A program made the translations under genes and the position numbers. A stretch of DNA of 64,000 nt, taken from NCBI GenBank assembly GCA_030737835.1, contig JAUJYN010000025.1, positions 1,116,001 through 1,180,000 of the forward strand, given 5' to 3'. Of this stretch, positions 11,875 through 21,811 are shown piece by piece; position 1 is the stretch's first letter; the number at the start of each line of letters is the position of its first letter. This DNA comes from Acorus gramineus (Eukaryota; Streptophyta; Magnoliopsida; Acorales; Acoraceae). The notes beneath the pieces are model-generated. The model was not told where the DNA came from and searched no databases. It saw nothing but the letters and a program-made list of their open reading frames with translations.

Positions 11875-12300
11875 GTTCTCCCCTTCGTTGGATCCGATGT
11901 AGGAACTTCTCGGGTTTAGTTGTCCTGACAGAGGGCTCCCATCCATAGGTACCACCGATGCATTCGGAAGAGTACTGATCGTGGGAGTATACCAGGTAGA
12001 GGCTACCCGGGGAAAGGGCTACTGGCGGACCAAGGGTGTAGAGCGGTGAGTTGAGGAGATCGAGTTGTAGATACTACCTGGGAGAGGGTTAACGAATGAT
12101 GTTGCGGGCGTGGGAATGGTTCTCCCCTTCGTTGGATCCGAGTAGGGACTTCCCGGCGATTACAGTTGTCCTGACAGAGAGCTCCCGTCCGTAGGTACCA
12201 CCGACGCGTTCGGAAGAGTACTGATAGTGGGAGTATACCAGGTAGAGGCTACGCGGGAGAGGCTACCGGTGGACCAAGGGTGTAGAGCAGTCTAAGCCTC
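11875..12300 (+). repeat. 244-bp tandem sub-repeat in LTR VI
   Basis: A unit starting GTTCTCCCCTTCGTTGGATC occupies 11875-12118. A second, shorter copy starts at 12119. Related units, more decayed, occur in LTRs A, D, F, I, IV and V. Confidence 0.75.
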
Positions 12301-13157
12301 TTCCAAAAGTCCCAATAGTCTCCCTCCTGGAGTGAGGGTTGGGATGAGGTGAAGACACATCGCCGCGTGACCCATTCGTTGTTCGACCGTTCCCATAGTT
12401 GTTGGGTCCGGTCCTGTGTCGATGTTTAAAGGCATCGTTTGAGAAATTATCTAGATGTAGATGATCCAGTAGTGTTGTGTAGACCAGTAAATCCGGGTCT
12501 CTTTGACCGACGGTATGGTCTCTCCGCAGACCAGTAAATCCGGGTCTCTTCAACCAACGGTATGGTCTCTCCCCAAAAGTCCCAAGAGACTCCCTTCGGG
12601 AGTGAGGGTGGGGGTGAGGTTGGTCGCGCCGCCGCGTGACCCAGTTATCCATGGGTTTCCACCCATGTTTTCCTTGAAAGGAAATTGATTATGTATTGAA
12701 CTGTAGTATGGTGATTGGTTTCCAGCCACTCACTAAGCTTGTAGCTCACCCCTCGCATACTGTTTCTTTTCAGGGGCAGTGTTGGGCGTGGAGCTGGAGC
12801 TTTCCTGTGGCGTGGTCTTGTGGGCGTGGAGCGTTCTTCCGGCGGGTGGCGAGTGCGAGGCTGTCAGCATTCCTAGAGTCATTTTATGCTTTGTAAATCG
12901 TGCATGTGGCACATGTTGTATTTTTCTTTGGTCTAGACTTGGCTCTCACAGGACAGTGATTGTGTATTCGAGTTTGTAATAATGTTTTTGATTTACAGAC
13001 ATTGTTTATATATTATGCTTCCGCTTTTCAGTCAGTTATCATTATCTTGCTTTGCCGCCTTGTGTATTGTTGTTGGAGTCTTTATTGACCTCAGGTATTG
13101 ATAGCTGATATTTTATTATTGCCACGTCTCGGGAACGCCTGGGGCGTGACAAAAAGT

Positions 13158-13170
13158 TGGTATCAGAGCC
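13158..13170 (+). other. Primer-binding site of VI
   Basis: TGGTATCAGAGCC lies six bases after the LTR end at 13151. Confidence 0.9.
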
Positions 13171-13587
13171 TGGTCCTGTCAGAGCCTAAGTCTAGTTGTA
13201 TAGATGATGAGTCGTAGGATTGCCATCCGAGTACTCTTATTTTAGAAGTTATCTTAGGTTGCTGACATGCCTCCTCGCATCCGTTGACGTGGACGTGACC
13301 CCCTGGACCCACCCTTAAGTTGTCGACTGGGTCGACTGGTTAGGGTCAGTTGTTAAATCTCTTGTGCGGGATTAAGGTTTGGGTAGGAGATTCCAGCCCA
13401 GTATTGTGATAGTGATGAGTTGGTTACAATGTCTAAGGTATGGATTGCGTCTCGATAATGGAGCTTCTTTCTCGTGCATCGGTATCGCTGGTACCATGGA
13501 GTTCGCATGCGGCGCCTGTGTAAAGTGTTGAGGATGTGGCGTATTGCTCATTAAGGGGTGATGTCTTCTTCTAGTCTTCCTACTCAG

Positions 13588-13707
13588 GATTAAGGGGCCT
13601 TGCAGGGTCAGCGTTGAGACCCGGGCTAGGGTACTCCGTGTTCCTTGTTTGGTTGTCGGGATATCCTATATCAGGACCTCATGGTGCCCTTCCGAGGTTC
13701 TTTTCCC
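13588..13707 (-). repeat. 120-bp module, copy 2
   Basis: The inverted counterpart of copy 1 in the internal region of VI. Confidence 0.75.
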
Positions 13708-14705
13708 AGTCAAGGAATACCTTTGAAGCATCAAATTGATGGTGGATTTTTCCCTCTCACTTGGAAGGTGCTGTAGCGAGTGGTGATGCGTACGATCGGG
13801 ATTGGGTGCATCCTATTGCAGCTTGGTGGGCGATTGCTTGTGGACTGGGTTCCATAGTGGCATCTGGAGTCGCTTCGATATATCATTGTGCGTTGTAGCT
13901 GCTCGGTTGAGGCCAGAGCCCTGTGAGGTGCTCCTAGATGCTATGCTTGTTGGTCGCCCATATGGCAGAGATAGTGGGCTTGGGAGGCCACTAGGTAGAG
14001 GCCACACCGGGAGAGTGCTGCTAAATGATGTCGAGAGCGTGGACTCCCCGTGATGAATCTGCCCATGGAGTGCAGGATGCTGGAGTTCCAATGGTTATAG
14101 ATGAGCGACCTATCTCTGGCGGCATGTGAAGCACAGTTGTGGATACTGTCGCGTTTTGCCCCACATTGGTCGCAAATAAGGAGACGCGATGCTAGCGCTC
14201 ATGATGGGACTCAACCGCCCTATCAGATAGATGACGTCGCATAGGCATTGTTGAGGTTCGACGACCACTTATTGCGTGTCTTGTGGATTAAGTGCGGTTG
14301 AGCGGCTTACCAAGCGTGTAAGTGTCATCATGAGCTCCAGCCATGCTCGAGGAGCAGAATCTGGACTTAATTGTTCGAGGTGTTGTTTTGATCTCCCCGT
14401 GGAGGTTGAAGATCAATTACCTTTGCCGTGAATCGATGATCTATTTGACCAGCTCTGGGAGCGAGTGTCTGCTGTTAGATCGATCTTCGCACAAGGGTAC
14501 CACAAGTTAGAGATCCGAGAGTTGGACATCCTGTAGATGGCCTTTCGTGACCGTTCAGGCACTACGAGTTTTAAGTACTGCCATCGGGGTTGACGAATGC
14601 GCCGGATGCCTTCGTGGATCTCAAAAGTTTTATTGGGCCTCCGTGGACTACTTTGAGGTAGTCTTCATAGAGATTGCTAGTAGTGCGATGAAAAGGTGAT
14701 ATGGG

Positions 14706-15613
14706 TGACCTTGTTTCCCCAGGTTGGCATGCCCTCAGGCAAAGTTCGAGAATAAAACTAGAATATTAATTTTAACATGAAAATAATAAATTTCATCTAA
14801 AATCCAAAAATGTAAAAATTAAACATACAAACTATTTATTAGCAAAAACATAGTAATTAGTATTAATCACATAAGTAAAAATAAAATAAAATTATTTTGA
14901 GAATAATTATTTTATATATTAGAAAATGATAAATTTTTTTAAAAAATCTAGAACTTGATTAGAAGATAAAGAAAGAAGGGGTAAGGTTGAATGACTCATG
15001 ATTGATTTGGAAAGAACAAGAGATTAATTAGGTTATTATATCTAATTATTTGCATTATGACAAATATTATATTTTAAGGTTATTTTTGTCATTTTATTTC
15101 TTGATTAAGAAACTAACCATAATTAAGGTTCATCTTAGTTAAAAATAAATAAATAAAAGAGTGGCATATTTTTACATTAGGAAAAATTATGATGGCATAA
15201 AAATAAATACGTTCTTTGTAGTGGTATAAAAATAAATAATATATTTTTTTATGGTATACATACAAAAAACCCAATTATAAATCTTATAAAATATATGAGA
15301 ATCAAGAGAGGTAAAAAATCAGTGTTTCTCCTAATTTACTACAATTCATAATTCACAATTATCTATTTTTGTTTGCATCCTCTATGGAACTTTTTGTAAG
15401 TTTTGTGCATTTGTACATCTTCATATGACAGTAATACAAAATTTGATTACTAATAAAAAAAAAATGATAAGTGTGTATATTTTCCTTCATTTAATGTATG
15501 TTATTATTTTTACTTCATTTTATTTATTTCTTATCTAATATTAATTTATGACATTGACATTATTTATATTTTTTAAATCCTAATTAACCTTTATGGTGTG
15601 AATTTTTTGGCAG
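14706..15613. other. AT-rich low-copy DNA, no gene seen
   Basis: Composition changes sharply from the GC-richer elements on both sides. It has short A/T runs and a local duplication of [17 protein letters not shown] (about 15190-15238), and no recognised repeat family. Just upstream of the next exon it is T-rich and ends in GGCAG, so it may be an intron. Confidence 0.5.
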
Positions 15614-16203
15614 ATTAGAGGCAATATGAAGAGGTCTAGGGTCATGAGAAGAAATTACCCAACTCCCCCTTCTCAGTCCCCTCTCCCCACAACACCCCAC
15701 CTTGATCTCTCCCATACTGAGCCAATCACCTAGCATGATCAGACATCCTCCCAATCCCCTCTCCCCTCAACACCCCAACTTCATCTCTCCCATACTGAAC
15801 CAATCCCTCAACCCAATTTGCAAGCATCCCAATCCCATTCCCTTCAAACTCAGCAATTATACCAGCATCCCCCAAATAGCCTACGACGTACTTGTCCAAC
15901 AATGCAAGTCCAATCCTTATATGTTGAGCCATCTGAGGATGAGCAGGATCCAATTGGCTGTAAGTCCTCCCAACAACGTAAGAGAACCCGAAATCTAGCA
16001 TTATGTAATGACATTGAAATAATGTCTACAAAATTGAACGTGCAACTGAATAAGTATGAGCAAGTTGTTTCCACCCATTCAATCACGATGGCAAGTTATA
16101 TAGGAACAGTAGCCCAAAATGGCCATTTGTTGCCCATCAATGTGACCAATTGGAAGAAAATGTCAAATACCAACAAAAATGATGCATGGAAAAAAAAGTT
16201 AAG
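15614..16203 (+). pseudogene. Exon of a Ptta/En-Spm (Transposase_24-like) gene
   Basis: A 590-nt exon candidate bounded by TTTTTTGGCAG before 15614 and a GTACGT donor at 16204. An ATG at 15626 opens a frame rich in Pro, Ser and Gln. A TAG at 15731 interrupts it, and the same frame then runs on to the donor. The C-terminal part reads MASYIGTVAQNGHLLPINV followed by a tryptophan-lysine motif. This resembles the conserved core of plant Ptta/En-Spm proteins, in which a 'GxxxRNGxxLPLxxxxW' segment is typical. The upstream acidic/basic stretch (SEDEQDPIG, then RKRTRN) also fits. The next exon is missing because element I sits 112 bp downstream. Such genes are either parts of CACTA elements or stand-alone relatives; no CACTA ends could be tied to it. 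The in-frame stop suggests a pseudogene, unless translation starts downstream. Confidence 0.6.
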
Positions 16204-16315
16204 GTACGTGTTAGTGGAATGATATTTTATTTAAGAGATATTTGAATAATGTGATTATTTTATGATTAATTATTTAAATAATATAGAACAAGTTATACTG
16301 TTCTGAGGATGGCAA
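16204..16315. other. Intron start / flank of element I
   Basis: AT-rich DNA after the donor, ending in GGATGGCAA where LTR I begins. Element I appears to have inserted into an intron. Confidence 0.5.
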
Positions 16316-19300
16316 TGTCACGCCCCAGGGCGGCCGTCCCCGAGACGTGGCAATAATGAAATATCAGTTATCAATACCTGAGGTCAATAAAGACTCCAAC
16401 AACAACACACAAGGTGGCAAAGCAAGGATAATGATAACTGACTGAAAAGCGGAAGCATAATATATAAACAATGTCTGTAAACCAAAAACATTATTACAGA
16501 CTCGAATACACAATCACTGTCCCGTGAGAGCCAAGTCTAGACCAAATAAAATACAACCTGTGCCACATGCACGATTTACAATACATAAAATGACTCTAGG
16601 ACTGCTGACAGCCTCGCACTCGCCACCCGTCGGAAGAACGCTCCACGCCCATAAGACCACGCCACAGGGAAGCTCCAACTCCACGCCCAACACTACCCCT
16701 GAAAAGAAACAGTATGCGAGGGGTGAGCTACAAGCTCAGTGAGTGGCTAGAAACCAATCACCATTACAACAGTTCAATGCTAACACAATTTCCTTTCAAG
16801 GAAAACATGGGTGGAAACCCATGGATAACACGGTCACGCGGCGGCGCGACCAACCTCACCCTCACCCTCACTCCTGGAGGGAGACTCTTGGGACTTTTGG
16901 GGAGAGACCATACCGTTGGTCGAGGAGACCCGGGATTACTGGTCTACACAACACTACTGGATCATCTACATCGGGATAACTACCCAACGATGTCTTTGAA
17001 CATCGATACGCAACCGGACCCAACAACTATGGGAACGGACGAACAACGAATGGTTCACGCGGTGACGTGTCTTCACCTCATCCTCACCCTCACTCCCGGA
17101 GGGAGACTCTTGGGACTTTTGGAAGAGACCTAGACTGCTCTACACCCTTGGTCCACCGGTAGCCCTTTCCCGGGTAGTCACTACCTGGTATACTCCCACG
17201 ATCAGTACGCTTCCGAACACCTCGGTGGTACCTACGGATGGGAGCCCTCTGTCAGGACAGCTTTTTCAACGCCGGGAAGTTCCTACATCGGATCCAACGA
17301 AGGGGAGAACGATTCCACGCTCGCAATATCATTCGTTAGCCCTCTCCCGGGTAGCCTCTACCTGGTACACTCCCACGATCAGTACGCCCCCGAACGCATC
17401 GGTGGTACCTACGGATGGGAGCCCTCTGTCAGGACAGCTACAACCCGGGCCTCTTCAACACGGACGACATTGGGAGTAAACATTCCATGTTCGCAAAGCG
17501 AACCCATGGAAATCAACTACTCTCGATAATCACATATCGAAGAGAGCGAACACTATTGTACTCCCACACGGTTGCGTCGCTCGGACACAAGGGGGTTGCC
17601 TCTGCTCTCACGTAGAAATAATCCCAAGGCACATAACCCAACAGGCGGTTTATATACACGCGTAGCACGGGTAGGCCTAGCCTAATGCCCCACTACCGGC
17701 TTAACAAAACTGATAAAGTAATGAATTCTCCTGAATTCCAAACGAGTGCATTGCTCGGATGCACGGGGCGATTACATTGCTAGCGCTCTAATTAATAAGG
17801 TACAACCCGGCAGCGGGTCACACCCACGCCTATTTCAGATAGGCCTATCAGTTTTTAACATGCGCATATAAATATATCCAGGAGAATTATATCTAGCTAT
17901 GTGCATGAACCATATGCACAATCATTTAATAATTATAGGGACACTCCCTAACATGGATTTACATCATAATAAATCATACAACATGCATACATGGTCATTA
18001 ATCACATAAGCACACAAGGCCTAACTTAAGCATGCGTTGGATACTGCCAACTTAAAAGAAATGGTGAAACGCAATCTCGCGCACTAACAGATGCATGCCA
18101 ATATTCCAAACGAACCTGAGTCGAGTAGGAAATCGCATCTACTTACTCAGTTCGTTCAGAGGGAGAGGGCGAGAGAGATCATCATCTCATGAAGCTGGTC
18201 ATAGCTTTGCCCCATTAGCATGGGCGCAACAACTACACCACGCCCTCGAGTCTTATCGCAAAGGAATATTAGGCAGGTGCCCGTTATTAACCCAGACTTA
18301 TTCATGCTAGATATTCCAATTAATATGGTGGGAGTATTATTACAATACTACCTAAGGCATGCCATATTCTATACATCCATACACATTACCAAAAATACAT
18401 GCCCATACTAGAGGGGCTCATGCAACACAATCATTCATACATGAATACAATACATGTATATAAGCCTAGCATGCAAGATATCTACATATTATAGCTTAAG
18501 CATGACCATACTATTTATCTATACAAGTAGTATAGCTATGGGGCCCCATCGATGCGCGACGCGCGTCTACACGCGTCAAGCGCATCCCGAGAGGGGGGGG
18601 GGGATTGGATCGAACCACTCACCGATACCCGGTTCGCAGCGCGTCCGGTCTACGAGATCTGTAAAACACAACCAATGATCCTTAATTAAATTATGGAACC
18701 TCCTATCACACATATAAGCTTACTTCATGAAGACCCTAACCCCTGATACTTCCATTATTATCACCCAAGACACGTGCAACCAACCCCTTGACACTCAACC
18801 AAGCAAAACTGCTAAACCTGCTGCAACCAGCCCTACTAATTGGTCTTCACAGCACCCAATACACTTCCAAAAATTATGAAATAAATCATGCACATTCTAT
18901 GATATGCTGGGATCATAATCTATGAAGACATTAGAACCTAATTTTGCCTCTACAAGCCCGAAACAAATCATTTCCCGAAGCAGGTCAATTCCTACGCGAA
19001 TCTGGACAGGTCATGCAAAACGGGTTCTAACTTACACCACAGATATCATAATGACCCCAAATTTAATATATCACATCTAGACACATAGATGATCAAATCA
19101 TAAGAAGACATAATCCTAAAAATATGCCTCTAAATACTAGATTCACTGAGATCTTTAAAAGACAGTGAGCTGCCTTACCGAAACAGGGGGAGGGAAATGG
19201 GGAGATGCGGGGTTATCGACACACCCACGACCACCTCAACCACCACCACCACTACCACCATCTCTTCAGCCTCTCCACCAGCCCTTCTTGGCAGAAAACA

Positions 19301-20072
19301 GGGGTGCAAGGGCATGAGAAGGGGATTGAGAGAAGAGAAACAACAACCACAACAACAACAACACATGCTCACCTTTTCTCACCCTTTCTCACTCTTTCAT
19401 GAGCTTCTTCTTCATCCTTTCCTCCATTAACAACACACACACAACCAAAAAAACAGAGAGGGAGAGGGAGACGAGAGTGAGAGGGAGTGAGAGGTTTCCA
19501 CAAAAGGGGGGTTTTAAATGGAGATAAAGTGAGTTGGGGGGGGGGGGGGGGACAAGACCAAATCGTCCCTGACCAGAAATTCTGGACGGGCTTCACTAGA
19601 ACAGCCATAACTTCCATGATATAGCTCCGAATTGCACAATTCAAAATCCTTTGGAAAGCCAAGAAGATTATCTACAACTTTCATGTTTATGCCAAGATCA
19701 AATAATCCCTCCAGCTATTCCGAAATGAGAGCTAAACATTGAACAGGGCTGCTGCCAGAATTTTTCATCCCCGGGGTATACTTGGAAAAATACCCATAAC
19801 TTTTACTACATGAATCCAGTTGATCTAATTCCACTTTTGTATGAAAGCTAACTCAAAACTGAGCATCTCATGATAAAATCATATTTAAACCTCTTCATCT
19901 TGGATTTTAACAAAATTAAATCCAAATACCAAATCGGAAATGCATAACTTCTAGGAGACAATTATGTAGCCTAATTTTCAATCAGAGCTCTCCAACTCCT
20001 GTAGGTGGCTAAAACCCAAAATTTTAGCGACTCCGATAAAAAAATAAGGCTCCAAATGACACAGGCATAACA
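16316..20072 (-). mobile_element. 3' LTR of element I (AT type, 3757 bp)
   Basis: Runs from TGTCACGCCCCAGGGCGG to AGGCATAACA. It is the longest LTR here and the complete model for pieces B and C. It holds a micro-exon at 18623-18658 and a donor-like GTAAGG (minus strand, 19173-19178), with AT-rich DNA rather than a GC-rich block between them. A 16-G run is at 19536-19551. Confidence 0.9.
18623..18658 (-). other. LTR micro-exon candidate (I), 36 nt
   Basis: GTGAGT donor on the 3' side (ACTCAC 18617-18622), TTTACAG on the 5' side. Confidence 0.4.
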
Positions 20073-20803
20073 TTCTCCCCCCCTTAGGAAATTTAGTCCT
20101 CGAAATTTAAGGAAACCCAAAGGGAAGACCGAATGTAGCAAGTATCACGCATAGACCTTTTGCTTCCAAGTGGTCTATGCACCAGACTGGCGCTACCGAC
20201 ACACTCTAATCAAAGGAACGGTCTTAGCGTAGAGCATCTTCTCATATTGGTCCTTGACCTCGATCCACTGCTCCACGAACGACAAATCTACCTCGAGGAT
20301 GAGGCAGTCAAACGGAATGACATGAGCAGGATCGTCGACGCAACGCCTCAGCCATGAGACAAGGACGACGTCGAGGGCATGAGCCAGCTGTGGGGGAAAG
20401 GCTACATGACAAGCCACTTCCCCAATCCACTCAATGACGAGAAACAGTCCCATTGAAGAGCCAACTCAGCTTGCCCCGAACGTCGAAACAGAGAATGCCC
20501 TTAAACTGGGACACCTTCAGGAAAACATGGTCGCCAAACCCGAAGGTAAGCTCCTGGCGACGATGACCTGCGTAGCCCTTCTGTCGATTCTGGGAGGTGC
20601 GGATGCACACATGAACCAACCTGGCCACTGCAAGGTCAAATTAATAACTTGTGGCCCCTCCAACTAGCGCTCCTCAACCGTCCCAACACAAGGGAGGTAT
20701 AACACTGCGCCTGTAGAGTGCCTTTCACAGTACCATCAGGATGCTCGAATGGCAGTCGTCTTGCAGACATATCCCAACAAATGGGTGGTGCCTCACCCAA
20801 CCG
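20073..20803 (-). pseudogene. pol 3' end of element I (integrase/chromodomain)
   Basis: Follows a polypurine tract (minus strand, about 20074-20090, CCTAAGGGGGGGAGAA). The translated fragments align with the last 200 or so residues of element II pol, including the GPF-like region and the segment before the chromodomain. It is a broken fossil, more diverged than II. Confidence 0.8.
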
Positions 20804-21762
20804 CCAGCGCGCCCGACTGTGGGCGCCAGCGCTCCTCTGCGCGCGCAGACGCGCGCCCAAACCTTCCCCCACCCCCTCCTCAGCCCTCACTCACACCCTA
20901 AACCCCTATGCATGGCATACATGGACACCCTAAGAGCCTAAATCAACCATTTAAACAAGGATAAGGGAGGAGGAGGGCTTACCAAAGGAGGGGAAAGAAA
21001 GGGGAGGAAATCGGGTGCCCTTGGCGCACCGAACCACCTCAACTGTCACCACCAACACCACCACCTTCTCAGCCACTCCTCAAGCCTTTAATGGCTGAAA
21101 TCAGGGGTTGGGGGGGGGGGGCATGAGAGGGAGTTAGAGAGAAGGGAATCAAACACAACAACAACACTCAAAGCTTGCACACACATACCTTCTCTTTTCC
21201 TTTTTAGGTCTTTCTTCTTCTCCTTCTTTTTCTACTTCTATTTAGCACAAAAAAGAAGAGGGAGTGAAGGAGAGAGTGAGAGGGAGATGAAGATGAAGAT
21301 GAAGAGGACGCCCACAAATAGGTACACACACACACTCACACACACACACTTAGCATTTATTTGAGAAAAAGGGGGTTGGTGGGGATTGACTTTGAGTCAA
21401 CCCAACCAAACTACCAAACAAAAACCCTTGACTAGTCAAAGGTCATCTTTGATTAGTCAAGGTCTTTGTTGACTTGGTCAAAGTCATCTTTGACACTTCA
21501 AAATCGGTCAAAACCCGGATACGATTCAGAACTGCAAAATTTTCTACAACGTTACCGGAATTCAATGAAATTTTTATAATTGGCTCAAAATGGCACCAGG
21601 ACTCATAATATGCAGTTAGATTTTCAATCGGAGTTCTCGAACTCATGCAGATAGCTAAAAGTAAAAAATTTAGCGGCTCCGATCGAAAAATGTAAAAATT
21701 GGAAAATGGCCAGAAATGACCCAAATGTGACCAATAGGCTAAAAAGTGACACATATATAACA
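20804..21762 (-). mobile_element. 3' LTR of II, partial
   Basis: Contains only a short piece of GC-rich block, then a donor-like GTAAGC (minus strand, 20977-20982), the preceding exon, a W-box array (21386-21511) and the LTR start at 21762. It is joined to element I at about 20803. Confidence 0.85.
21386..21511 (-). promoter_or_regulatory. W-box array in U3 (II, 3' LTR)
   Basis: Multiple TTGACT/TTGACC cores on both strands, in the same layout as the array in the 5' LTR at 31895-32020. Confidence 0.5.
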
Positions 21763-21811
21763 TTCTTCCCCCCTTAGGAAATTTTGTCCACAAAATTTAA
21801 TACAAAAACAT

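Larger units (their letters stand above)
10434..13151 (+). mobile_element. 5' LTR of VI (partial, GC type)
   Basis: Sense-strand order: conserved exon end with donor-like AAG|GTGAGC at 10481, GC-rich block (about 10616-10860), micro-exon, G/C run, AT hairpin (about 11317-11350), double GAATTC box (about 11387-11402), 244-bp sub-repeats, CTTTTCAG acceptor (12772-12773), and the end GGGGCGTGACA at 13151. Confidence 0.85.
10434..14705 (+). mobile_element. Tekay element VI, partial and decayed
   Basis: A plus-strand element. Parts: 5' LTR lacking its start (10434-13151), primer-binding site, and an internal region to about 14705, where AT-rich DNA begins. The first 0.9 kb of the internal region matches element D inverted. 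Further on, near 14390-14690, a decayed reverse-transcriptase region is recognisable against the RT of element II. The element is old and broken in many places. D and VI are head to head. Confidence 0.75.
16316..20803 (-). mobile_element. Tekay element I, partial
   Basis: A minus-strand element: complete 3' LTR (16316-20072) and a remnant of the integrase/chromodomain end of pol (20073 to about 20803), joined there directly to the LTR of element II. The left flank is GGCAA. The junction with II and the missing remainder point to recombination between related elements. Broken. Confidence 0.85.

Noticed and set aside
13158-13170. TGGTATCAGAGCC as part of a tRNA gene
   Set aside because: Only the primer-binding segment is present next to an LTR end; no cloverleaf or remaining tRNA sequence follows.
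15205-15224. TTCTTTGTAGTG as the end of a CACTA transposon
   Set aside because: It resembles CACTA termini read in reverse, but no partner end or 3-bp duplication could be found, and it lies in a local tandem duplication.
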